A stretch of 64,000 nucleotides of DNA. It comes from Candidatus Krumholzibacteriota bacterium (GTDB lineage Bacteria; Krumholzibacteriota; Krumholzibacteriia; JACNKJ01). Location: the NCBI GenBank assembly GCA_016933175.1, contig JAFGBK010000070.1:104389-168388 (forward strand). The letters are read 5' to 3'. A model generated the notes under the pieces. It did no database searches. It was not told the DNA's origin and worked only from the letters and a program-made list of their open reading frames with translations. A program made the position numbers and the translations under genes. Below are positions 24,631-32,131 of this stretch, one piece after another (position 1 is the first letter of the stretch; every line of letters starts with the position of its first letter).

Positions 24631-25934
24631 GCGTCCTCCTCGTCGCCCGCCCGCCCCGGGCCGGCGGTTAGCGCGGCGAACAGGGCCGCCATGCGGGCGG
24701 CCTGGACGGGTCGGGTGAAGTCGTCGGGCACGGGCCGGGGCCGCCAGCCGGCCTCCAGGGCGGCCTCGGCCGCGGCCAGGGTCTCGGCCACACTAGCCGC
24801 TCGCGGCCGGGCCGTCCAGCCCAGGCCGTGCTCGGCCAGGAGGGCCTCCAGCTCGCTGGGCGGCGTGACAGCCAGGATGGGCCGGCCGGCGGCGGCGTAC
24901 TCGTAGAACTTGCCGGGAACGAGGTCCCGGTAGCGCTCATCGTCGTGCTTGACGAGCAGCAGCAGGTCGGCCGCCCGCTGGCGGGCCAGGCTCTCGGCGT
25001 GGGGGACGGGGCCCTCGAAGCGGACCACGTCCGCCAGGCCCAGCTCGTGCGCGGCGGCCTCATTGTCCGTCTCGCGGGGGCCGAGGAAGGTCGCTTCCAG
25101 GGGCCGCGCTCCGGCCGGCCGCGCCGCCAGATGCCGCGCCAGGCCGGCCAGGAAGGGGCGGGCCGAGCGGGTCAGGCTGAGCTTGCCGGCATGGAGGATG
25201 CGCAGGGGCGCGCCGGGCGCGGGCGGCGGCGGCGGCAGGTCCGCGAAGTCGGCGGGATCGAAGCCGTTGCGGATGAGCACCGGCGGCCGCGGGCAGCGCT
25301 CCGCGTAGCGCCGCCGCCAGCCCTCGGTCACGGCCACCACCTGGGCGCGCGCGAGCACGGCCGCCTCCTGGCGCCGGTGCAGCCAGCGATGCAGGGGCGT
25401 GGGCGGCGCCTTCAGGTGCAGGTTGAACCAGGGATCGCGGAAGTCGGCCACCCAGGGCAGGCCGGTCTCCCGGGCCAGGTCGAGAGCGGCGCGGTGGGCG
25501 CTGTCCGGCGGGCCGCTGGAGTAGATCAGGTCGATGTCGCCGTGCGCCAGGCGCCGCCGCGCGGCGCGGCGGGCCGCGGGGATCCACCCCGCGTAGGAGT
25601 CGGGCACCAGCAGCAGGTCGCCCAGGGCGCGCAGGCGCGCGAAGCCGCGGCTGGAGCGGCGGCCCGCGGCGGGGTCGCCGCCGCGCCGCCACAGCCCGGT
25701 CAGCCGCCGCAGCAGGGCCTGTCCGGTGAGCCCGCCCACGCGGTGGACCTCCAGGCCCTCCGGAAGCTGTTCGAGCAGTGAGTCGTCGCGCACCCAGTAG
25801 TCCTCGGGCCGCCCGCAGACGACCACGGGCTCCCACCCGTGCGCGGGCAGGTAGCGCGCCAGCTTCAGGCTGCGGAAGACGCCCCCGTCCCCCATGGGCG
25901 GAAAGAAGTAGGCCAGCATCAGGACGCGCCTCAC
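24627..25934 (-). CDS. GT-4-family glycosyltransferase
   Basis: 435 aa, GT-B fold. Seen: N-terminal LAYFFPPMGDGGVFRSLKLARYL, typical of WbuB/WcaI-like GT-4 enzymes, WVADFRDPW, ILHAGKLSLTRS in the donor half, and a C-terminal FYEYAAAGRPILAV that replaces the usual E-x7-E region. Cytoplasmic, transfers a sugar from a nucleotide donor onto a growing lipid-linked glycan. Start is the GTG at 25934 (VRRVLMLAYFF) that overlaps the upstream stop as GTGA; the ATG five codons inside is an alternative. Specific sugar cannot be told. Confidence 0.85.
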   Translation of the reverse strand: MRRVLMLAYFFPPMGDGGVFRSLKLARYLPAHGWEPVVVCGRPEDYWVRDDSLLEQLPEGLEVHRVGGLTGQALLRRLTGLWRRGGDPAAGRRSSRGFARLRALGDLLLVPDSYAGWIPAARRAARRRLAHGDIDLIYSSGPPDSAHRAALDLARETGLPWVADFRDPWFNLHLKAPPTPLHRWLHRRQEAAVLARAQVVAVTEGWRRRYAERCPRPPVLIRNGFDPADFADLPPPPPAPGAPLRILHAGKLSLTRSARPFLAGLARHLAARPAGARPLEATFLGPRETDNEAAAHELGLADVVRFEGPVPHAESLARQRAADLLLLVKHDDERYRDLVPGKFYEYAAAGRPILAVTPPSELEALLAEHGLGWTARPRAASVAETLAAAEAALEAGWRPRPVPDDFTRPVQAARMAALFAALTAGPGRAGDEEDA

Positions 25935-26998
25935 GGCCGCGCCTCTGCCAGCCGGGCGAAGGCCGCGCGCACCGTCGCCATGTTGTCCTCCCAGATGGCC
26001 GCCTCGGCGATCCGGCGGCGATTGGCCTCGCGGGCCGACTGCCGCTCGGTCTCGGGCAGGGCCACGGCCTCCAGCAGGGCGCGCGTCAGGTCCTCGGGCC
26101 GCCCGGGCGGGAAGTAGCGGGCGCGCGGCGGCGCGGGGATCCACTCGCGGTTGGCGGGAATGTCGCTGAGGACGGGATAGGCGCCCAGGGCCATGGCCTC
26201 CAGCAGGGAGACGCTGGTGCTGTCCGAGAGACTGGCCGACACGTAGAGACCCGCGCGGCCGAGCTCCTCGACGAGCCGCTCGCGGGGAACGCGCCCCAGC
26301 CAGTCCACCCGCTCCGCGATGCCCAGCTCGCCGGCCAGACGGGCCAGGGACGCGCGCTGGGCGCCGTCCCCCGCCAGGCGCAGGCGCCAGTCGGCAAAGA
26401 CGCGCAGGAAGCCCGCCGCGCCGCGCAGCACCGTGGCGACGTCATAGACGGGCTCCAGGTTCCGGTCGTGGAGGATCACCGGCTCGCGCGGCCCCGTCCC
26501 GGCGCCGGCCGCGAAGATGGCGCGGTCCACGCCCATGGGCACGGTCAGCGGCCTCACGCCCTCCCCCGCGAGGGCGACGATGGCCTCGCTGAGCATGGCC
26601 GCGTCGCTGGTCACCAGGTCGGCGGCCCGCAGCACGCGACGCGCGCGCCAGCGGTGGAAGGCGCTGCGGTGCGGATTGACGAGCACGTCGCTGCCCCAGG
26701 TGGACAGGGCCCACGGCCGCCGCCCGGTCAGCCAGGCCAGCCAGCCGTAGTTGGGCACGAAGTGGGCGCTGACGAGGTCCGGCCGGAAGCGCCGCAGGAT
26801 CCGCGCCGCCGCGGGCGCGGCCAGTGTGCAGGCCAGGGCGCCCGCCGGCAGGCCGGCCGCCAGGCGCCGCACGGGAACGGGCATGGGGCGGGGATCCTCC
26901 AGGGTGAGGAGTAGCACCTCGTCGCCCTGGCCGGCGAAGTAGCCGGCCCAGCGTGCGGTGTGGACGTTGCGGCCGTCGCTCAGGAGGGCGATGCGCAT
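25931..26998 (-). CDS. GT-4-family glycosyltransferase
   Basis: 355 aa, GT-B fold. Seen: MRIALLSDGRNVHTARWAG start, SAHFVPNYGWLA, STWGSDVLVNP, MGVDRAIFAAG, RNLEPVYDVATVLRG in the donor domain, and SDSTSVSLLEAMALGAYPVLSDIPANREWI, which holds the E-x7-E-like donor motif. Cytoplasmic, lipid-linked oligosaccharide assembly. ATG at 26998 shares one base with the stop of the flippase gene (TGATG). Sugar specificity unknown. Confidence 0.87.
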   Translation of the reverse strand: MRIALLSDGRNVHTARWAGYFAGQGDEVLLLTLEDPRPMPVPVRRLAAGLPAGALACTLAAPAAARILRRFRPDLVSAHFVPNYGWLAWLTGRRPWALSTWGSDVLVNPHRSAFHRWRARRVLRAADLVTSDAAMLSEAIVALAGEGVRPLTVPMGVDRAIFAAGAGTGPREPVILHDRNLEPVYDVATVLRGAAGFLRVFADWRLRLAGDGAQRASLARLAGELGIAERVDWLGRVPRERLVEELGRAGLYVSASLSDSTSVSLLEAMALGAYPVLSDIPANREWIPAPPRARYFPPGRPEDLTRALLEAVALPETERQSAREANRRRIAEAAIWEDNMATVRAAFARLAEARP

Positions 26999-28539
26999 CA
27001 GGCCGCCTCCCCCGCGCGCAGGGCGCGGGCGAGGCCCCGGCGCAGACCCGCCAGGGGCAGCCGCGCCAGGAGCCAGGCCTTCTCGCGCCCGTCCAGGATG
27101 CCCTCGCCCGCCAGGGCGAGCCAGGCGCCCGCCGCGAGCAGGCCCAGGCCGGCGGCGACGCCGGCCGGGCCGGGCGCCCAGCCCGCGGCGCCGGGCAGGA
27201 GCCGGGCCGCCAGGATGGCCGGGACCAGGGGCGCCAGGCCCCAGGCCAGGGTCCGCGCCAGCGGCCCGCCCAGGCCCGCCAGCCAGCCGCGGCGCCGCGC
27301 CGCCGCCAGGATCCAGGCGGCCTGCAGCGCCGCCGCCCCCACCTGGGCCAGGCCCAGGCCGATGAGGTCCAGGTGCCGCACCAGGATGACGAGACTGCCA
27401 TAGTAGGCGAGGGCCCAGGCGAGATTGCCCAGCAGCACGACGTGCAGGCCGTGCAGCCCGCGGAAGGCCGCCTCCAGGCAGGCGGCCAGGGAGCTCAGGG
27501 GCAGGCTCAGCAGGAGCAGGCACATGAGCGGCAGGGCGCGCAGGTACGCGGGCGTCGCCACGAGGAGGATCAGGGGCCGGGACAGGAGCAGCAGGGCCGC
27601 CGCCAGCCAGAGGGACAGGACCAGCTGAGCGCGCAGGAACAGCTGCAGGCGCTCCGGCAACTCGGCCTCGCGGCGCTCCTCGTAGAAGCGGCTCACTTCC
27701 GTCTGCAACGACAGCACCGGCGCCGCCAGGAAGCGCCGGCTCACGCCCACCAGGCGGGCCGGCACGTTGAAGAGGGAGACGAGCTCCAGGGCGGCGGCCA
27801 GGGCGACGACGTAGCGGTCCAGGTCGAAGTAGGCCAGGGCCAGCCAGCGCAGGGGCAGGCTCAGGAGCCAGTAGTCGCGCAGCTGCCCGCGCTCGAGGCG
27901 CAGGGGCGCCGGCGGCGCGCCGCCGCGCGGCACCGCCAGGGGGAAGGCGGCCAGCAGCAGGCCGCCGCGCAGGAGGAACCAGAAGGCGGTGAGCTCCAGG
28001 GCGCGGGCGGCGTCCAGGCTCCCGCGCTCCAGGAAGAGCTGCAGGGTCAGCCCCGCGGCCGCCAGGACCTCGGCCAGTGCCATGGGCCCCATGCGCCGGA
28101 GGCCCTGCCAGAGGGCGTCGGCCAGCTCGCTCAGGCCGAAGGCCAGGGCCACGAGGAGCGCGCGCCGGAAGAGCGCGTCCGCGGCGCCGGCCAGGGCGAA
28201 GCGCCCGGCCAGCCAGTCGCGACCCAGCCAGGCCGCCAGGCCCACGACAGCGTAGCCGGCCAGGATGCCGGTGAGGGTCAGGCCCGCCGCGCGCAGGATG
28301 CGCCCGCCCTCGCGGCGGGCCTCAAGCTGGGGCAGGAAGCGCAGGGCGAGCTGCGGCAGTCCCGCGAGGGCGACGGCCGCCACGAGGCCGGCGAGGGCGC
28401 GCAGGGCCAGCAGCAGGCCGAAGCCCTCCTGGCTCAGGTGGACGGCGAAGAGCTTCACCTGCACCAGGGCCAGCAGGCTCGCCAGCAGTGTCTTGACGGC
28501 CAGGAAGAGGGCGTTGCTGCCCACGCGGCTCGCCGCCAT
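26998..28539 (-). CDS. Wzx-type polysaccharide flippase
   Basis: 513 aa, twelve to fourteen hydrophobic segments throughout. N-terminus NALFLAVKTLLASLLALVQVKLFAVHL, then LSQEGFGLLLALRAL, matches the MATE/MOP flippase pattern of O-antigen and oligosaccharide exporters, including the conserved Gly after the second segment; RFLPQLEARRE forms the first cytoplasmic loop. It would flip polyprenyl-diphosphate-linked glycan to the periplasmic face. It lies among the GT genes and shares one base with the acyltransferase stop. Confidence 0.87.
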   Translation of the reverse strand: MAASRVGSNALFLAVKTLLASLLALVQVKLFAVHLSQEGFGLLLALRALAGLVAAVALAGLPQLALRFLPQLEARREGGRILRAAGLTLTGILAGYAVVGLAAWLGRDWLAGRFALAGAADALFRRALLVALAFGLSELADALWQGLRRMGPMALAEVLAAAGLTLQLFLERGSLDAARALELTAFWFLLRGGLLLAAFPLAVPRGGAPPAPLRLERGQLRDYWLLSLPLRWLALAYFDLDRYVVALAAALELVSLFNVPARLVGVSRRFLAAPVLSLQTEVSRFYEERREAELPERLQLFLRAQLVLSLWLAAALLLLSRPLILLVATPAYLRALPLMCLLLLSLPLSSLAACLEAAFRGLHGLHVVLLGNLAWALAYYGSLVILVRHLDLIGLGLAQVGAAALQAAWILAAARRRGWLAGLGGPLARTLAWGLAPLVPAILAARLLPGAAGWAPGPAGVAAGLGLLAAGAWLALAGEGILDGREKAWLLARLPLAGLRRGLARALRAGEAA

Positions 28540-29498
28540 CAGCCGCCTCCCCGCAGGCGGCCGGCCAGGGCGAGGACGGCGGCGCGCCGGCGGCGCTGCC
28601 GGTAGCCCACGGGCCGGGCGCCGAACTCCGCCTTGAAGGCGAACAGTGGATCCTTGCCCGTGCTGCCGCCGAAGTTGAAGCTGCGGGCGCCCTCGGCGCA
28701 GGCCTGCTCCAGGTTGGCGGCGTAGAGGGCGACGCTGGGCGCCAGCTCCCGCGCCGTCTTGCGCGTCGTGCCGTTCCAGGCGACGATGCGGCCGCGGAAA
28801 TGGAAGTTGAGGTGGCCGCCCAGCAGCTCGCCCTCCCGCCGCGCCGTCCAGAAGCGCACGCGCACGGTGTCGGCCAGGAGCTGCTCCAGGTGCGCCAGGG
28901 GCGTGGGCCGGGCCAGGCCCCAGTCCCGTGCGTGCTCGAGGTAGATGGCGTAGTACTCGCGCAGGTCGGCCGCATCCGTGCTGCGCGTCACGACGACGCC
29001 CGCCCGCACTGCCTTGCGGGCCTGGCGGCGCTTGGCCTGGCTGAAGCCCGCCCGGACTGCCTCCCAGCCCGGCGCCAGGTCCAGGATCTGGGTGACGAGC
29101 AGCGCGCCGGGGCCGGGCGGGTCGGGCCGGCCCGCGTCGGGGGGCGCCACCAGCGTGGCGCCGAGGACGCGGCCGCCCAGGTCGCCGAGGAAGGCCGCCG
29201 CGAGATCGTCTGCCAGGGCGGGCGGCGCGCCCGGCGCCAGCAGGGGGCCGCCGTAGGTGCCGAAGGGCAGGCTCTGGCGGTGGACCAGGCCCCAGCGCCG
29301 GGTCTCGGCGAAGGGCAGCAGGGCGCGCAGGGCGCCGCCCTCGCGCATGGTCAGCCAGCCGGGGCGGTGGCCGTAGACCTCGGCCAGCCCGCGCAGCCAG
29401 GTGGCGCCGTGGTAGAAGGTGGCCCCCGGGGCCGTCGCCGCGAAGCGGTCCAGCTCCTCCCAGTCCAGCTCCCGCTCCAGGGCCAGGCCCACCGTCAC
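28539..29498 (-). CDS. FemAB/GNAT-like N-acyltransferase of a glycan cluster
   Basis: 319 aa, soluble. Two GNAT-like halves as in the FemAB/BioF2-like (Acetyltransf_6) family: TFYHGATWLRGLAEVYGH and LLPFAETRRWG in the first, then AKRRQARKAVRAGV, YYAIYLEHARDWGLARPTP, GGHLNFHFRGRIVAWNGTT and the C-terminal NFGGSTGKDPLFAFKAEFGA. Such proteins in surface-polysaccharide loci add acyl or aminoacyl groups to amino sugars. Neighbour DegT aminotransferase, whose stop it overlaps by GTGA, could supply the amino sugar. Substrate is inferred only. Confidence 0.75.
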   Translation of the reverse strand: MTVGLALERELDWEELDRFAATAPGATFYHGATWLRGLAEVYGHRPGWLTMREGGALRALLPFAETRRWGLVHRQSLPFGTYGGPLLAPGAPPALADDLAAAFLGDLGGRVLGATLVAPPDAGRPDPPGPGALLVTQILDLAPGWEAVRAGFSQAKRRQARKAVRAGVVVTRSTDAADLREYYAIYLEHARDWGLARPTPLAHLEQLLADTVRVRFWTARREGELLGGHLNFHFRGRIVAWNGTTRKTARELAPSVALYAANLEQACAEGARSFNFGGSTGKDPLFAFKAEFGARPVGYRQRRRRAAVLALAGRLRGGG

Positions 29499-30706
29499 CT
29501 CCGGTAGTGGCGCAGCAGCTTGCGGACGGCCTCGCAGGCCGAGTCCACCTCCGCGTCCGTGATGCCGGGAAACAGCGGCAGGCTGAAGCAGGTCTTGAAG
29601 AAGCGCTCGCTGACCGGCAGGTCCGGCGGTCGATCGCCGAAGTACTCCCGGTGGGCGGGATGATGGTGGATGGGGATGAAGTGGAGGCTGGGGCTCACGT
29701 TCTCGGCCGCCAGGGCGGCCAGGAAGCGGTCCCGGTCCACGCGCAGGGCGCCCGCGAGGAGGCGCGGCACGAAGAGGTGCCAGGTGTGCCGGGCGCCGGG
29801 GCGCGTGGCGGGCAGGAGCAGGGCCTCCTCGCCGGCCAGGTTCGCCAGGTAACGCTCGGCGGCCCGCGTGCGCGCGGCCAGCAGCTCGGGCGCGCGGCGC
29901 AGCTGCACGAGGCCCAGGGCCGCCTGCACGTCCGTCATGTTGAACTTGTAGCCGAAGCGCTTGACCTCGTAGTACCAGCTCCCCCGGTCCGTGTAGCGCT
30001 TCCAGGCGCCCTGGTCCATGCCGTGCAGGCTCTGCAGGGCGATCTCCTCCTCCAGGGATTCGTCGCGGCAGGTCAGGAAGCCGCCCTCGCCCGTGCTGAG
30101 GTTCTTGGTCACATAGAAGGAGAAGGCCGCCGCCTCGCCGAAGGATCCCGCGGGGCGGCCGCCGGCCTCGGCCCCGAAGGCGTGGGCCGCGTCCTCCACC
30201 AGCAGCAGCCTCTCGGCGTCGGCCAGGTCCCGCAGGGCCTCGATGCGGCAGGGCTGCCCGCCGTAGTGCACGGCCAGCACGGCGCGCGTGCGCGGCGTGA
30301 CGGCCGCGGCGACGCGCTCGGGGTCCAGGCCGAAGGTCTCCTCCTCGATGTCCGCCAGCACCGGCGTCGCGCCGGCGTGGTGGATGACGTTGACCGTCGA
30401 GACGAAGGTGTTGGGCGTCGTGACGACCTCGTCGCCGGGCCCGATGCCCAGCACCTTCAGGGCGAGGAAGAGGCCCGAGGTGCAGCTGTCCAGCGGCCAG
30501 CCGTGGGGCAGGCCCGTCGCGTCAAGGAAGGCCGCGCGGAACTCGTGGGTGCGCGGGCCGATGGTGAGCCAGCCCGAGCGCAGGGTCTCCACCACGGCCG
30601 CGATCTCCTCCTCGCCGTGGCAGGGCCGGAAGAAGGGCAGGCGCTCGGCGCGCACGGGCGCGCCGCCTTCGATGGCGGGCAGGTCCCCCGCCTGGCTGTC
30701 GCTCAT
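29495..30706 (-). CDS. DegT/DnrJ/EryC1/StrS-family sugar aminotransferase
   Basis: 403 aa, PLP-dependent, cytoplasmic. Seen: SGWLTIGPRTHEFRAAF, CTSGLFLALKVLGIGPGDEVVTTPNTFVSTVN, LAVHYGGQPC, VEDAAHAFGAE with the PLP-ring Asp, and FYVTKNLSTGEGG with the PLP-binding Lys. It would transfer an amino group from glutamate to a keto nucleotide sugar. The next gene is a PglF/CapD-like dehydratase, which makes that keto sugar, so the pair looks like a UDP-amino-sugar pathway. ATG overlaps the dehydratase stop (ATGA). Confidence 0.92.
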   Translation of the reverse strand: MSDSQAGDLPAIEGGAPVRAERLPFFRPCHGEEEIAAVVETLRSGWLTIGPRTHEFRAAFLDATGLPHGWPLDSCTSGLFLALKVLGIGPGDEVVTTPNTFVSTVNVIHHAGATPVLADIEEETFGLDPERVAAAVTPRTRAVLAVHYGGQPCRIEALRDLADAERLLLVEDAAHAFGAEAGGRPAGSFGEAAAFSFYVTKNLSTGEGGFLTCRDESLEEEIALQSLHGMDQGAWKRYTDRGSWYYEVKRFGYKFNMTDVQAALGLVQLRRAPELLAARTRAAERYLANLAGEEALLLPATRPGARHTWHLFVPRLLAGALRVDRDRFLAALAAENVSPSLHFIPIHHHPAHREYFGDRPPDLPVSERFFKTCFSLPLFPGITDAEVDSACEAVRKLLRHYRR

Positions 30707-32118
30707 AGCAGGTCCTTCATGGTCTGGGCCAGGCTCAGGAGGCGCCGCCCCAGCGCCGCCTCCTCGCCGGCCGCCGCCATGACCTCCAGCTCGGCCAGGA
30801 GGCCGGGCAGGTCGAGGTCCCCGGGCAGGCGGGGCCGGATGATCATCAACTGCTCGCCGAACTCGCTGACCTCCGCCTCGCGGCGGGTCATCAGCTTCTC
30901 GTGCAGCTTCTCGCCGGGCCTCAGGCCCGTGAAGACGATGGGAACGTCCACGTCCGGCTCCAGGCCCGACAGGCGGATCATGGCGCGCGCCAGCTCGAGG
31001 ATGCCGACGCTCTCGCCCATGTTGAGGATGAAGATCTCCCCGCCGCCGCCGAGGCTGGCCGCCTGGAGGACCAGCATGCTGGCCTCCTTGATGGTCATGA
31101 AGTAGCGCGTCGCCTCGGGGTCGGTGACGGTGACGGGGCCGCCGCGGCGGATCTGCCGGCGGAAGAGCGGCACCACCGAGCCCCGGCTGCCCAGGACGTT
31201 GCCGAAGCGCACCGAGATGAAGCGCGTGGGTCCGCGGGCGGCGGCGGCGTCCAGGAGCAGCAGCTCGGCCAGGCGCTTGCTGGCGCCCATGACGCCGCGG
31301 GGATCCACGGCCTTGTCCGTCGACAGCATCACCATGCGCTCGACGCCGCTGGCGCGGCAGCAGTCCAGCAGGTTGCGCGTGCCCAGGACGTTGTTGATGA
31401 AGGCCTCCACGGGGAAGCGCTCCATGTAGGGCACGTGCTTGTGCGCCGCGGCGTGGAAGACCACGTCCGGCCGGCGCGCGTCGAAGACGCGGCCCAGGCG
31501 GCCCCGGTCGCGGATGTCGGCGATGAGCCCCTCCACGGCCAGGTCGGCGTGGGCCTCGCGCAGCTCGTTCTCGATCTCGAAGATGGAGTTCTCGCCCCGC
31601 CCCAGCAGGATCAGGCGCGCGGGCGCCAGGGGCGCCGCCAGCCGCGCGATCTCGCCGCCGATGGAGCCGCCGGCCCCCGTCACCAGCACGGTGCGGCCGG
31701 CCAGCATGGCCCGCACGGGCGCGGGGCGGAAGTCCACGGACTCGCGGCCCAGCAGGTCCTCGGCGCTGACGGGGCGGATCTGGGAGATGCTGACGTCGCC
31801 CGTGACGATCTCGCGGATGCCCGGCACGATCTTGAAGGGCAGGCCCGCCTCCTGGCAGACGCCGACCAGACGTCGCACCACGCGGCCCTCGGCGCTGGGA
31901 ATGGCGACGATGACCTCGTCGATGCCCCGCTCCCGCGCCACGGCGGCCAGGGTGTCCGTGGGGCCGTGGACGGGCAGGTCCAGGACCCGCTCCCCGGCCA
32001 GGCCCGGCCCGTCGTCCAGGAAGCCGTCCACGACCAGGCCCAGCTCGGGGCTGGAGGTGATCTCGCGGGCCACCATGCGGCCCGCTTCGCCGGCGCCGAT
32101 GATGAGGATCCTCTTCAC
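30703..32118 (-). CDS. PglF/CapD-like nucleotide-sugar dehydratase lacking the usual membrane domain
   Basis: 471 aa, cytoplasmic SDR. N-terminal Rossmann-like domain IIGAGEAGRMVAREI and a CoA-binding-like region (EVIVAIPSA), then the dehydratase domain with VTGAGGSIGGEIARL, AAHKHVPYME, LSTDKAVDPRGVMGASKR. Met in place of the usual SDR Tyr, with the Lys kept, is a feature of the PglF/FlaA1/WbpM dehydratases. Those in membranes carry four N-terminal helices; this one starts directly with the Rossmann domain. GTG at 32118 has AAGGA. It probably makes a UDP-4-keto-6-deoxy sugar for the DegT gene that follows. Confidence 0.85.
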   Translation of the reverse strand: MKRILIIGAGEAGRMVAREITSSPELGLVVDGFLDDGPGLAGERVLDLPVHGPTDTLAAVARERGIDEVIVAIPSAEGRVVRRLVGVCQEAGLPFKIVPGIREIVTGDVSISQIRPVSAEDLLGRESVDFRPAPVRAMLAGRTVLVTGAGGSIGGEIARLAAPLAPARLILLGRGENSIFEIENELREAHADLAVEGLIADIRDRGRLGRVFDARRPDVVFHAAAHKHVPYMERFPVEAFINNVLGTRNLLDCCRASGVERMVMLSTDKAVDPRGVMGASKRLAELLLLDAAAARGPTRFISVRFGNVLGSRGSVVPLFRRQIRRGGPVTVTDPEATRYFMTIKEASMLVLQAASLGGGGEIFILNMGESVGILELARAMIRLSGLEPDVDVPIVFTGLRPGEKLHEKLMTRREAEVSEFGEQLMIIRPRLPGDLDLPGLLAELEVMAAAGEEAALGRRLLSLAQTMKDLL

Positions 32119-32131
32119 GGGTGTCCTTCCC

